Shown: positions 13,344 through 25,738, counted from the first letter of the stretch. The stretch is 64,000 nt of DNA from Lutjanus erythropterus (GCA_020091685.1 CM034598.1:17775362-17839361); one strand, 5' to 3'. A program made the numbers and translations. Notes: generated from the sequence alone by a model not told the origin.

Positions 13344-13640
13344 TTAACCTTGTCTCAGGTGACGGTCCTCCGCTCTCGGAGTAAACAGGATGCCTTCGGT
13401 GGAGATGCTGCAGCATTGAAGACGTACTGTTGTGGTATGCAAGCGCTGTCTTACAGTGAATACATGGCAACAGTGTTCGCCTTGGTGTCCAGCTTGAAAT
13501 GCTCCCACACTTTTGACATTTTCTGCCTTTTCTTTGTGCCTTTCTCTTCGCTTTCGTCGCCTTCTTCGTCGTTACCTCTACATCCATGGTTAAAACCGCA
13601 CATATCCGCCGCTGTGACCTCAGCGCGTTGTGCCGCATTA
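13344..13640 (-). pseudogene. BED zinc-finger relic of a hAT transposase, frameshifted
   Basis: On the minus strand one frame reads MSKVWEHFKLDTKANTVA and another continues CIHCKTALAYHNSTSSMLQH then LHRRHP. Together these are the aromatic patch and the C-x2-C...H-x4-H ligands of a BED finger, the usual N-terminal DNA-binding domain of hAT transposases. The two halves are in different frames, so one small indel separates them near 13480, and there is no transposase core downstream: the reading frame runs into the nested element. It is non-functional. The opposite-strand open frame here is a shadow. Confidence 0.75.
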
Positions 13641-13916
13641 AAAGTAGTCCGGGCGAAATACCATGCTTTGAGCTGGCAAAATTAAAGATTCCTCGAGGCA
13701 GAGAAAATTCCTCGATCATTTTTTGTAATCGAGTTACTCGAATTATTCGAGGAATCGTTTCAGCCCTAAAAACATGCCAGGAGGCTGTGATGTTGTTGCC
13801 CTGTTGCTACAGGTACCAGAAAGAAGATTTAAAAAACGATCAAGGTTCAGTTTGAGTAATACATCTATGAGTTTACAGGCTTATCAGCCTTTACAGCACT
13901 GCTCATCAGTTTATAC

Positions 13917-14208
13917 TACGGATGCACAATCTGAAAAAAAAAAGTCCCATTGCAGTTATTTTGACAGAAATTGAGATATACCATAAGGTTAGTGGGAATG
14001 AGCTTTTTTTGCATTACAATTTTTATTTTTAATGACAAATGAAAGAAACGCAGCACTACAATACTTCATTATAGTGGAGTTTTCTCCCATATTTTTCCTT
14101 TTTCAAGAAAATGCAGTTTGTTCTGTTTCAGTTCTGGTTCTGTGATTTGGATATTACACTTGGCCATATTGCAATTTTGATGACATTGTGATTAATTGTG
14201 CAGCCCTA
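13917..14208. mobile_element. Small hAT-like MITE
   Basis: Left tacggatgcacaatctg and right, inverted, tagggctgcacaattaatc are imperfect inverted ends. The interior (cattgcagttattttgacag, aaattgagatata) fits a fish hAT MITE group. Flanks GTTTATAC and GTTTAGTT match at only five of eight positions. Confidence 0.55.
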
Positions 14209-14444
14209 GTTTAGTTTATGCTATGAGGTTTTATAACTCTGAAAAGTGGCCACTGTGTTAGGCGGATTGTCTGATAAACAGATGGAATTGCCGGGTGATT
14301 TCTCTTCATTCATTAAACCGGACTGTGTCTTCCTGTTGCAGATTTATAGTTTGGAAAGAGGGTTATTTTATTTTATTTTGGCCAGACCAGTCAGTGGCAA
14401 GTGACATAATTACCACACCTGTCATTTTCATTTGATATATATAA

Positions 14445-14840
14445 CATGTTTTTGGCCACTTGGGGGTAGTGGAAAGGAGTATAATAGTTACAGAGCAACA
14501 TTATCAATAACTTTGAGTCATATTTCTGCTGACATGACAAATGTAAGTTCAATATTCACTCTCTGTTAGCTCTGGTTTTGGTCTCCACCAGCTTCTGAGG
14601 GAAATATCTGGCTCTTTAGCTGCTAAGTGCTCCACTATCTTCACAAGTTGCTCTAACTGTGTCTATCTGCTATTTGTTGCTGAGCAGGTAATGTATATTG
14701 TTTCACCAAAAAATGGTCACCTGCTGTGGCTGAAAACAACAGAATGAGAGCCATGAGAGTGAACCAGAACGGCGGAGTCACAGATCGGACAGCTGAACAT
14801 TGAGGCTGTAGAGACCACAAGTGAACTTTTATTATGAAAT
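14445..14840. repeat. Dispersed repeat of unknown class
   Basis: The block begins ttttggccacttgggggtag and carries ctctggttttggtctccacc, gggaaatatctggctcttta and acagctgaacattgaggctg. The wording is familiar to me from percomorph intergenic DNA, but I cannot name a class, and no end structure is visible. Confidence 0.4.
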
Positions 14841-15736
14841 GTAACCCATCGAACTACACCCTATAACCCCGTGACCAGGTCAACTAAACCCAAGTAAAGC
14901 CCCTTGATTTTTTCTGCCCTTTCTCGCCAGTGTCTCACTGACTCACACAGCTCTCTGATCTGTGTATTGATCATTGGATTAGACACACCAAGCTTTTTCC
15001 TCAAGGCAGCGACACGAGAGGCTGCCAAAGACCTCTGGTTAGTTAAATATACTAAGCTAACCGAGTGTAGACGAGTTTGGCGTTAGTTTAGACGATATAA
15101 GCCATTTTCCCTCCACCTGAAACTCACTGTAAATTTCTATAAAGCTAAACAGAGTTTCTGTAAATCAACTAATGACTGCATCAATCTAATTCGTGCTTTT
15201 TTTTATTTTACAACTATTTGTCATTCATGTATCTATATATGCAGCTAGATATCAAGGAATATATTGTCCCTACTCTTAATACAACCTACTACGTAGGGGT
15301 GTAAAAGATTGATTCTTTGGACAATAATACAATATTTGCTGATGTGACGAAGTCTGCCATTCGCTTCAATTCCTGGGCCTGTGATCGATATCAGAAGATG
15401 AACACATGAAGCTTAGCATAAGTTCAATCAAAAAAGACTATCTTTATGCCTCACTCATTCACAACTCACTCTCTCTCTCTCACTTAATCTCTTTCCTGCT
15501 TATTCTCAATCAGCTGATTATGGGTGTTCACATCAGTTAACCTTCCTAGATGTAAACGCTGTCTTCATCAGCCAATCATGTCGTTGCCAACAAATTTTTC
15601 TGCTCTCCTCTCTGCTGTTGTCATTTGTTGTGGCCCTCCTCCACCCCGTTCACCTCGAGTTCTTCATAACCAGTGCCCAGTTTGAGCACATCAAAAGTCC
15701 ACTCCTCTTTACATCCTGATCATCAGCCGTCCCTTC

Positions 15737-15845
15737 ACCACCACCAGTGTCTAGACTCCATCAGGGGGTTTCCTACATTAATCGTGTCTTCACTATCCTC
15801 TTATACATGATAACATCACAATGGAGTCTAGAATGTAGGTGGTGA
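15737..15845. repeat. Imperfect hairpin, ~24-base arms
   Basis: caccaccagtgtctagactc-cat (15739-15761) pairs with atggagtctagaatgtaggt-ggtg (15821-15844) across a loop of about 60 bases, with three to four mismatches or gaps. It may be a fragment of a palindromic element. Confidence 0.6.
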
Positions 15846-16435
15846 TTCAGAGTTCTGGAACAACTCTTAATCACACAAATAATCTAGCAAAGGGACCTTT
15901 CTGGAAGATTGTTAACCAGCTCACACAACACCAGCACCCAAGCTGCGGTTGATTTTTTTTTTTTTAAGCAGTGCTTTGTCAGAGCATTGTGTTATGGCAA
16001 TATGTGCTGTTGGTCCTGTGCTGTGCCAGTGCAGTGGCCTCATTGAAATGAATGAGACATTTAGTTTTTTGACACAGTGCTGTTGTCAGTCTGAGCACGG
16101 CTTTAAGCTGCGTGTGCTATGTGGTGGTGAACCTGCCAGCTGATGAGTAGAAGTCAAACTGCATTACCATGTAAGAGGAGTACCATCCGAGAACTGCACT
16201 TCTGCCTGCTCTTCTGTCTGGTGTCTTTGGTTGTGTAAAGTTTTTTTTATTTTTTTTCAGACAGCTTCGATTCAGGGACCAAGTCTCCCACATGGAGAGT
16301 GACTCAGTGGCAGTGAAAAAAACACATTCAAATTCTTATTTCAACAATGGAGACACCCAGAGATAGAGTGTATCTTCACACCGACACTCTCAGCATCTGT
16401 CATCTTTCTTCCTAGAACAGAGGGTAAAATGTATT

Positions 16436-16462
16436 CACACACACACACACACACACACACAC
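16436..16462 (+). repeat. (CA)n microsatellite
   Basis: Uninterrupted CA run. Confidence 0.9.
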
Positions 16463-17207
16463 TTACACTCGCATTCACCCCCAACTGCACTTTTCAACTT
16501 AAATAGTACAACTAAATCCAACCCTAAATAGCCTCTAAAAAACTGAGTATTCAGAAGGAACCTACAGTACTTTCCTGCTGCACAACAAAAGTGTCATTTT
16601 TATTTGTACATGCTATAATGTAGATATTCAACCTTGCCATGTTGGCGTTTTGTTGTTTCTCAAGTATCAGAGCAGTTGATAATGGTTAGTCTCTATTCAG
16701 TCTCAAAATTATGATAATTTGTGCAATTATAAAGCAATGAGAAATTGCTTTATAAGTCCCACACATTCTTTTTTATTTTGTTCTGTCTTTAGCACAAAGG
16801 TTGGCAAAATAGCAGGGAAACTTATAATCCAATACAACAACAACAACGGCTGCTACAGCCTCCAAAATGCTTATAATGTCATTTAACAGCTCTCCGACAC
16901 AGTCTTCACCAAAATTACATACCCTTTATGAAGGTATATTGTTTTTTGCAGGGCTACTGGATTGCATTGGGTTGAATTGGATTTAAAAAGTGCAAATGTT
17001 TGTTTTATGTGTAATTACATAAAACTCCTAAAATGCTGAAAACAAAAACCAATGGGTAGAGAACTGATATAAATATTATAAGCACACACACATTTTAGAT
17101 CCTATTCAGTCATTAAGTTCCTAATCAGCAGACATAAAGTCTCTTAGTAATTATATAGTGCATCAACATCAATCACTGATGAATGTCAAATGCAATATCA
17201 ATCAATG

Positions 17208-17369
17208 TCACTTACATACTTACACTTACAACGTTACATATGTACTTAACTACCTACTTCCTTACTTATTTAACCACTTACTTACTTACTAACTTGCCTA
17301 CCTACTTACGTACCTACTTACATACTTACTTACCTACAGACTTACCTACTTGCTTACTTACTTACTTAG
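17208..17369 (+). repeat. Degenerate (TACT/CTTA)n microsatellite
   Basis: About 160 bases of imperfect four-base repeats (acttacatactt, acctacttac). The open frame across it, rich in TYL residues, is produced by the repeat. Confidence 0.9.
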
Positions 17370-17659
17370 ACTGAGCACCTTTTGACCATGACACGATGAT
17401 GACAGACCAAAACCCAGAACAAGAGGCAGCTACCAGCAACAGTCTCTGGACACATCTGGACACATTTTTTATACCAAAATCTTAAAAAACAAGAGATATC
17501 TACTTTTAAAAACTCTCTCAACATATAAGTAAGACAAAAAAAAGGTAACTTTTGGGCAATCAGAGAAAAATCATGTTCTTATTTCCATCAATGGGTCATC
17601 CGTTGAATCTGTGGACATTTTTATATTCCTTATTTCACACATCACAGACAACCCCACAT

Positions 17660-18175
17660 GGTCTCTCAACACCAGTTGTGCTCTATAAAAGGCGCAGCAG
17701 AGACTGTATTTTCTGAGGAATCTCAGGAGTGTTGGTATGAGCACCAGGACTCTTGTGAATTTTTATGGCAGTACCATCGTGAGTGTCTCGACAGGCTGTA
17801 TCACAGTGCGGTTTGGACACCTGATTGCTCAGGACTGCAGGCAGCTTCACAAAAAGTCCCAAAACATCATTAAGGACACCAGCCACCCCACTCATGTTGT
17901 GCCCTCACTCCTTCCTTGTTAAAAAAAAATGTTACCGCAACATCAAAGCACACGACCCGTCTCAGTGCCACTTTATCTCCACAGGCAGTTGCTGAACTCA
18001 CAATGTTACATTACTGTGTATTGTATATTGTTTATTTTATTTATGAATAATAATGAATGATTTATTAGAATAAATGAACTCTTTGTGTACATAGTTGTAG
18101 GCAAAAAGAGCCAGAGCACAAGAATTTCATTGTATTTCTAATTATACATATGTTAATAAAGTTGAACTACATAAA
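17660..18175 (+). mobile_element. L2-like LINE, 3' tail
   Basis: Conceptual translation gives MSTRTLVNFYGSTIVSVSTG and CITVRFGH, then SQNIIKDTSHPTH and, in another frame, QLLNS. This is the order seen at the C-terminal end of L2/Maui reverse transcriptase proteins in fish (STRTL-NFY, ESVL-GCITAW-G, IIKDPSHP, RLLNS). A piece between HKK and SQNII is missing and the frame changes several times. A 3' UTR follows with agaatttcattgtatttct and aataaagttgaacta, the usual L2-type tail. The element is 5'-truncated and dead. Confidence 0.75.
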
Positions 18176-18244
18176 ACATTCAATATCTGGTTTATTCCTT
18201 TTCTTATTGGCATTAACATTAACATTAACCGTTTATCTGCCTAT

Positions 18245-19330
18245 GACCAGGGGTGTTTCTTGAGTGGGGTAGCCTGAGTGGGGCACTATCTTATGCAGGG
18301 GTGGCATGAAGTGTGTGCGAAATGTGCCATTGCTCATATCTACTTTCATTACTGGCATTAGAGTAGTAGAGAACAGTTTCTTCTTTCCTGTGTTTATATT
18401 TCTTTAAATAGATAGTCATAACAATCACAACACAACAGAGCGGCACCATATATCATTATAAAGCTTCCATACTTCATTCTTAAGTCCTCAAAAAGAAATT
18501 GTACGTAAATTGTACCAGCCTTTCTTAAGGCTGCTTAAATTATCCTCCACAATCATTAAAAATAGTTACATTTTTATGATTCATTATTTAAATAAATTAA
18601 CCTAGTAAAAAAAAAACAACTCATCAAACAGCTGACTCAAACTAGTCCTAGTCCCACCTCTCACTGGACAAATAACCAATCATACTTGCAGATAATGGAT
18701 AATGGATGGAGCCCCCTGCCTCTAAAAGTGCCCCTGTCTGTGGATCTCCTCTTTCAATCAGTGTGCGGCAATAACACAGTTCACACTTACTTGCTGCTTC
18801 AAATGAATCTCAGGGTTATATAATGGTGGAACACTTTATATCGGTTTGTCACAGGACAACAACATGAGCAGCCAGATAAAGAGTTCAAGTTCAGCCAGCA
18901 TTATCAAAAATACCTGCCTCTGTGCTATTTTTCCCGCAGCTGCTAATTCAGCCCTAACACAGACTGCCAGCACCACTTTTCCATCACCGTGGAGGACAAA
19001 ACGTACAGTGTTTGTACAGCAGTTTAAGAGAAAGGTCACAAAGAAGAGAGACTTTCCATCACATGTTGAAGCACTCGACTTGCCCCAATTAGATAGTTCC
19101 CAAGATGAATGATCGCGTAAGGCCCTGATCGCCCCACCTGTGACAAGCTGTGCTGTGGAAAGACTCTCCTCAGCTGTCAGTTGAATATAAACTGGCATCA
19201 GAGCGTCAGCACAGACACATACAGGCTGAACACTGTCTGTACCTAAAGAAAACTGACTAATCCATCGGACTATAAAGAAATAATGTCAGTATAATCATCA
19301 AAGGAAAGCTATTTTCATTCTTTACCCCCT
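18245..19330 (+). pseudogene. Degenerate hAT transposase relic, internally deleted
   Basis: At 19126-19170 the frame reads APPVTSCAVERLSSAVS, like the hAT C-terminal dimerisation motif (PVTSC-VERSFSAL). A neighbouring frame then gives LSVEYKLASERQHRHIQAEH and ends CLYLKKTD-stop at about 19257. An upstream open frame at 18864-19112 (MSSQIKSSSSASIIKN...) could be the matching N-terminal part but was not recognised. The central catalytic domain is missing. CAGGGGTG near 18249 may be the left terminus; no right partner was found. The family is inferred from one short motif. Confidence 0.38.
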
Positions 19331-19609
19331 CTAACGCCCATTATTGTTTATTGGGCAAATTTTTTTAATGGAGACTTAATGGGTGCAGTCGTAGTTTTAT
19401 GATGCTAATTCAGCGACCCTGAAAGGATAAGCAGGTATAAAAAGGGAAGGATAGATGTTTCTCCGTCTGGCAGGTGTGTGTGTGTAGTTATTTTGCTCCT
19501 GTGCCAGGCTGTTATGTCTAGTAAGCTCGTTGATTTAGTTTTTACGGCTTGTCCTTTGGTTCTTGTGCATCTTTACATGTGATTTAATGCTGCTCCTGTT
19601 GTGTCTTCC

Positions 19610-19830
19610 AGCTATGTGTGTGTGGGTGTGTGTGTGGGTGGCTATGACTTCGGCTATTATCAGGGACAGACTTCTGACTCAAGATCGGTTAACTGCAGGC
19701 GGCTGGTGTAAATGAGGGACAAAAGCTGTGTCCCCAGTTGGAAAAATGCTGCTTTTTGGGCCAGTGGTTAAGGTCGGGTTAAGTTTCACGGTAGGGTTAA
19801 GGTTAGTCTACAATGTATGTGTATGTAATG
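19610..19830 (+). repeat. TG-rich and TTAAGG-rich simple sequence
   Basis: tgtgtgtgggtgtgtgtgtg, then after about 120 bases gtggttaaggtcgggttaag and gtagggttaaggttag. This pairing with gtccccagttgg is common in fish introns; it is not a telomere. Confidence 0.5.
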
Positions 19831-19839
19831 TCCGCCAAA

Positions 19840-21470
19840 ATGGGTAGTTCCAGGGCAATACTGCCATGTTCATAGACTTTACAGCACACCATGGCAGGAA
19901 TTTTATGGTGGCCATGATGGACATGGCTGCTGTACCCCCCAGTCTGGCCTTAGGTCCCTCCTTATTCTGTGCTTCTTTCCTACCAATAGAGTTTTCTGGC
20001 ACCAGTGTCTTTAGTTGAGATCCTCACTGCTCATCACCAGTGGTGGTTAGATTTCGCGCTTTATCAGGAGCTGCTGGACAAAATGGCCAATCAATGCGTG
20101 ATGCAGACTCACAGAGACAGAGCGCTCAGGATGAGCTTTCGGAAAGGCAGTGCGTGAATATGGACGGAAGCGACGACGTGATATAAACTTTATTTGACCA
20201 TGAAGTGCAATTTAACTCTACAAATCTGTGATTTATTTTGCAGACTAGAGACTCTGTAACAGGAACAAACAGCTAGATCTGTGTTATATGTGCTGAAACG
20301 TCTGCGTAATTATTGCACTGCTGTCTCTGTCTATGGAGGCCCATTACTGCCACTATAATAACAAAACAAAGAAGACTCTGGAAGTCATTATAATGTAAGT
20401 ATCTCAGATTAATCTGATGCATTCTCCTTGGTCTTGCCCTGATATTTGGCCTTTGTGCCCTCAATAAAAGTGAAAACATCAAAGGCCTGGCAGCCTTGGC
20501 CCTACAATGATGAAATTGCAGTATACAATTGTTTGATGTTTTTTGTTGTCATAATTTAAAAAAAATGTAGAAGATATGAACTGATTTGAACATTTTATTA
20601 TCAGGGTAAAAGTAATGTTGTCAGTGCAGTGGTCGGGCACTTTCCTCACATTTACTAGATAAAGGTGAAATGCAAAAGAAAAAAACTTTCAACAAACAAG
20701 TTTTCCACGTTTCTCTTCTGTGAACCCACCCGACATATGAACTTCTGCAGCACTAATGCCGTTCACAGCAACATGGTGTCTGATAAGCTGCTGTGATAAT
20801 GAACTTACAGGCCGGAGGCACAAGTATGCGCTAAACTCTGTGATCGTCTTGATTTGTGTAATTTCATTCTCCATTTATCTGATTCAGATGTAGCAGAACG
20901 TATGCTTAAAGCCAGCAGCATATATCATTATTCAGAACATTACTTTCTGATGGCAGCCTAAAAAGTTCCTTTTGCCTCTAACTGCTACCATAAATCAGAG
21001 AAAAGCTTTTACGTTTCATTATGCGATGGAGGCATTATCCATCTTTTCACTGAGTTCAGGTTTGTTGTCTGGTCCCTGCACACTTAAAAAGGAACACTTA
21101 GGTGGTTAGGTGATGTTTTATTAAAACTAGTAATGTTTTAAGTGCTTCCTCTCTGCAAAAGGGTTACACAAGGCTAATTAAAATATTGAACTTTAAATAA
21201 TTCCTTTAGGTTTGGTCAATACATTTCCTCTATTTAAAAGATTTCTTGCATTTCTGTGTGTGGTTCATTTAAGTTCACCCTGCCTGGCCACCAAGCTGCT
21301 ACAGTCCCTGTCAGCTATTAGATCACTGTGTTTGTGCTCCAAACCAGTGTAAAAGGCTTCTATCTCATCTAAATCAGGTCTTAAGAGTTTTACTTCAGTC
21401 ACTAATTGCTTTCTTTAGCCCAAATATTAAACCAGACATGCAAAATAGCCCAAAATAAATGTTAAAGGTG
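19840..21470. other. No gene seen
   Basis: AT-rich, no recognised element. tttattttgcag at 20240 followed by a GTAAGT at 20395 brackets a stretch closed in all three frames, so at best untranslated. Confidence 0.45.
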
Positions 21471-21479
21471 AAATATGCA

Positions 21480-22445
21480 CCAGTATAGTGTTCAAAAATG
21501 GGTGCTGCAGTCCAAATTCAAAATATTGGAGCAATTTTTTTTCCCTTTGCTTCCTCCTCCCCGAGCTCAAAACTCAGGTTACCTGCAGGCTGCAGGGACA
21601 CCAAATTAACACAAGTCTAAGATGAGCGCAACATTATACTTTGACAATGGCAAGTGAAGACGAGTCCTACACTGTTAGTCAGATTTTTATAACTCTGTCA
21701 ATTGTCTTTTGATGTATAGCTGAGCCCTTTTTTTTCCAAAAACAAAAGCCCACTGCTCCAAAAATACACACTCTGCAGTTGGAAATAAGTGACTGCCTGT
21801 TTTACTATTTTCCAGACTCCATTAACATTTTGCTCAATTTAACTGTTAAGAAAATCTACTTCTTCTTAAAGATTATTAATGATTTCTTACAACTCATAAA
21901 CTGATACAGATGCGTTTCACTCACTTTTGGTATTAATTTTAGCCTCATGCAAAGTGGATGAACATAAAATGGAAAAAAAAAACATAACAGCAAAAAAAAC
22001 AAACATTCTGCTCCAAAACACCCTAGCATTCAAAAATGAGCAGTGAGTTGGAAACAGACGTTATAATAGGTTGAAGCCCTACTTGATTTACAATCTTTGG
22101 TTGAAAAGAATTATTCCCGCTGCTCCCTCCTCCTCAGACTCCAAGTTCAGGCAGTTTGCAGGGACAGAAGCTACACAAGCGCAACATTATATTTTGACAG
22201 TGACAAGTGACAAGTCCCACACTGTAAACTGATCGAGTGTTTATAATTGTCAGTTGTCTGTCAATGTCAAGCTAAGCCCATTATCCTGAAAATAAAAGCC
22301 CACTGCTCCAAAAATACACACTCTGGCCTCACTGCCTTCCGGACTGCTTTGATTTTATTGCTCACTTTTACTGTTTTAAACATCTGCATCTCCTAAAGGA
22401 TTATTAATGATTTCTTATGACTCGTAAACAGACAGGTACTCTGTC
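21480..22445. repeat. Old tandem duplication of a ~400-base unit
   Basis: 21540-21910 and 22125-22440 share, in order, gcgcaacattata-tttgaca, the 20-base run agcccactgctccaaaaata followed by cacactct, and attattaatgatttctta. They lie about 550-580 bases apart in the same orientation with many differences. The unit seems to belong to a dispersed fish repeat. Confidence 0.75.
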
Positions 22446-23681
22446 ATAATTTGTAGTCTAATAAATATGAAAACAAACAAACAAAAACAGTCCATTCTGG
22501 ACCAGAATGGAAATTTCAAAGAAGAACATGCTGGTTGTAACATTGTTGAAGTGAGTATTTCGACTTAGCATGTTTTAATTTCTGAAGACATATCATGGTT
22601 TTTGTTATTTAGTTTGAAGTGTCCTGGAGGTTTTGGTGGTAGCCTCTGACTCTCTGCCAGGGTTTTCATTTTGCTTTGATCTTTATCTTTATCCAGGTAC
22701 AAAACAGTGTGCTCACAATCCTGTTCTCCCACAGAGAGTCTCCTGCCAGTGTGCCTCTTTTATAACATATCAAAGGCAGCTCAACATGCCATCAATCATT
22801 TGTTTAAACCGTTAATCAACCAAGCCCACAAGTCCATTAAGACTAAAATTACCCCTCAACTTCACTGATATAACAAGCACTTGCGGCATGCTTTCGTTCT
22901 GCAATACAGTTTAGACAAATGAAGCAAACAATCACTACAGGGCTTAAATTTTACACAAAACTATCAGATTTTGTGGAGAAAAAGCTATTATGAGTCTTAT
23001 TAACCACATTTGGGGCAGAAGCTTTTGGTTTTCTTTTTTCCCATTTTGTAATTAGCTCTCTGAGCACAAATTAAACTATTCTTGTGGAAAGCTTCAGTCA
23101 ATTAACTCTGATTGCAAAAGCGCAAACAATGACCTTTCATCATTACACAACGTGCCATAACTATTCAAAGGTCCTGCGGTTATGTTTGTAACACAGATAG
23201 AAATTCTGTTTTGGTTCATAAGGCTGCTGAGTTTGTTTGTAAAGAAATCTTGTCATTTTATCAACTTAGGTTTGCTGTAATTAAATATTTGTCATAAAGG
23301 GCGAATTTGAGATGTTTGAGCAAGCAAATTGAGCATTAACAGTCAAAACATCTTCTGCATGTGCACTGGTGCAGCTTGAGCATAACATGAAAACATTAAT
23401 TTTCCATGATTTTTACACATGGCTGCAGTTCTCTTTGGTGTCCCTGTTCTGCCCTGATAACACACTTTCCCATTAATCAGCCAACAGTGTTTACAAAATG
23501 AGCTTTAAGAAGATATTTTACAATGAGCTGAAGAAAAATTCAACCAGACTGCTTTACTGACCCCAAATTCATCATAAACATGTTAATCTCAGTTTGATGT
23601 TTCACAATATTCTGACCATACATTAACTTTTATTGTCTGCTGACAGCTGTACGCTCACACAGAATGATAACTATAAGCAAC

Positions 23682-24595
23682 TAGGGTTGGGTACCGTTCA
23701 TATTTGAACCGATACAGTACTGATACTGGTATCTGTAATTCTCTAATAGTACCCAACAGTACCCCTTTTTTTGTAAAATGCAATTTCAGTTGTAAAATTT
23801 TTCAACATTATTATTCATTTTGAACTTTTTTAGAAAATTATTTATAGGATTTTTTACCCACCACACAAAATAAGAATCTCAAGATCCCTCCAACCTGCAG
23901 CCTGTCACACAGATGTTGTGCAGTTCATTTATAGCCTAATGTTAGCTTTTTATTTCTAGCGATTGCATTTATGTTTCAAAAAAAAATCTAAAATGGTGTT
24001 CATTTGCTGGACAAAAGTGTCATAAAGTTTTGTTTGCCACAGAATCCAAGAAATTCTTTTCCTCCATTAATGGTATGCAAAATATGAGTACTGGTTTCAC
24101 ACTAAGTCTTCAGACATGCTAATAGTAGCTGTGTGCTGGCTAATGCTAGAAAAAATGCTAACTCAACATCAACCAAGACAGTGAAAATAGCCCCGTTACC
24201 TCCAACAACAACTTATCCAGCGAGCTAATCGATCACCTGAAGATGTCAAAGAAGCTGTCAATACTTCACTTAAAGTTTTGTTGTCCAGGCAAGCTAACTT
24301 TAGCTGCAGCTGCTGTGGGGGACTTTCAGGTTATGACAAACGGTACACTCTTCAGCATTGAGATAAACCGTGTTTTGTGTTTGCTTTGATTTGTTGCCCT
24401 TGTCAACTTTCCATTAGCATCACAAATATTGCAGCGAGCGTTGCATCAAGTTTTGAAAAGTGTAACTACACTTGCAACTACTTGAACAAGCTGTAAACAC
24501 CACACTCCGATTGATTTGATGTGAAGCAGTACTCTGTTGTACTGACATAATTTGGTCAGTATCCTTTAAAGTGCAGAGTTCAGTACCCAACCCTA
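23682..24595. mobile_element. Non-autonomous hAT-like element with GGGTTGGGTA ends
   Basis: tagggttgggtaccgttcat at the left and the inverted tagggttgggtactgaactc at the right bound 914 bases. Both ends keep GGTAC/GATAC-rich subterminal sequence. No flanking duplication is visible. Interior 23920-24060 resembles 63195-63330. Confidence 0.65.
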
Positions 24596-25664
24596 CAGAT
24601 GAATCCAGTGCAGTACCATAAGTTAACAAACCACCATTGCTGGGGCGGCATCTCCCTTCAGTATGAGTGCTAATTAATGCAAGCGTTATAAGAAGTTTAC
24701 AATTTACTACTTTTACACTTATTTTTACGTAATGTTACTTTTGACTATGTCTGTGGAAGTCAGGAAAAACCTATGCAGTTCAGTTGCTCCAACAGTTGTA
24801 TCAAATTTCAACTTTGGACAAAAGCAGAGTACAAAATACACAAATATTTACATCATGAAGAGTGCTGCTGTCTGAGACCAGACACTCAAACCTACATAGA
24901 TTCACTGCACAGAGGACCATGGTGTGTCATAGTGGATCAAAATTATTAACAGAAAGGAACTTTGTTCCTGAAAATCTCTAATACCTGATGCAAAATGTGA
25001 ATTTGTATATAGTTTTTGATATATATTACACAGTACTTCATCCCTCAAATGTGGTGGAGGTGATCTGTGTTTTCTCTTTTCCATTATCCATCAATGGCTT
25101 CTGTCACAACCAGCATTTAACTACTATGTAGTTCCAGGTCCGCAAGAGAGTGGACATTTTGAACAAAACCAGGAAGAATCTAGCAAATTTGGGGTTCCCC
25201 TCCAGACCCAACCAGCAGACACAGAGAGTGACAGACCGCAGCAATGGCGGCACCGCAAGATGTCAGAACACACAAAGCGGTCACTGGATTCATCTATAAG
25301 CAACACATGCTGTACTGCTCCAGCACATATGAATGAGTAATAAATGCTCCTTTAAATGGAGGTGAAAGAGTCAGTCACTGACTGCCATTATCAGAGTCAC
25401 CAGTTTCTTTCAGAGGCCAACTAAATCGAGCACAAAAGAGTGACAGAGTGCTGAGAAGAGATAAGGTGCATTCTCGCCATCTCTCCAATTTACAGGCCTT
25501 GAGAATCAAAGGGTGGCTGCAGCTCTTATATTAAAGGTTTAAAAATGGAGTGGCGTTTTTATTTCTTTTCCCTGGACCTCATTTTATCTGCTCTGATCCC
25601 AATGGTGCAATTGGTTTCAAGTACAAAAGTGTCTCTGCTCTCACTCTTATTCCTCTGCTTTGCT

Positions 25665-25738
25665 TGTGTGTGTGTGTGTGTGCGCGCGTGTGCGCGCGCC
25701 TTTCTGCATCTCCACTCTTTGGTGTGAGTGTGTGTGCA
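25665..25738 (+). repeat. TG-rich microsatellite with CGCG interruptions
   Basis: tgtgtgtgtgtgtgcgcgcg followed by tgtgcgcgcgc and later tgtgagtgtgtgtg. Alternating purine-pyrimidine throughout, so Z-DNA-prone. Shadow open frames rich in HTHTH arise from it. Confidence 0.85.

Larger units (their letters stand above)
11444..13768 (-). mobile_element. hAT transposon relic with 8-bp target duplication, host of nested insertions
   Basis: Ends TAGGGCTGCAGCTATCGAAT and its inverted counterpart TAGGGCTGAAACGATTCCTC are flanked by the exact duplication AAAACATG (11436-11443 and 13769-13776). Length is 2325 bases, of which 1124 belong to a second hAT inserted at 12212-13335. What remains of the outer element is its terminal regions and a BED-finger relic on the minus strand near the right end; the catalytic domain is absent, so it needed transposase from elsewhere. 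Confidence 0.92.
14850..17200. other. No gene seen
   Basis: Contains taggggtgtaaaagattgat at 15296, which may be a lone hAT terminus, the hairpin at 15737-15845, a T-run at 15953-15965 and a CA microsatellite. Confidence 0.45.

Noticed and set aside
15296-15330. Lone hAT-like terminus taggggtgtaaaagattg
   Set aside because: No inverted partner or duplication found; a similar lone start at 45359 was dropped for the same reason.
17183-17374. Plus-strand frame rich in TYL repeats
   Set aside because: Translation of the TACT microsatellite.
19740-19805. Telomere-like TTAAGG repeats
   Set aside because: Degenerate, few units and common in fish introns next to TG-rich sequence.
20240-20395. Acceptor/donor pair around a possible exon
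   Set aside because: Closed in all frames; could only be untranslated, and nothing else supports it.
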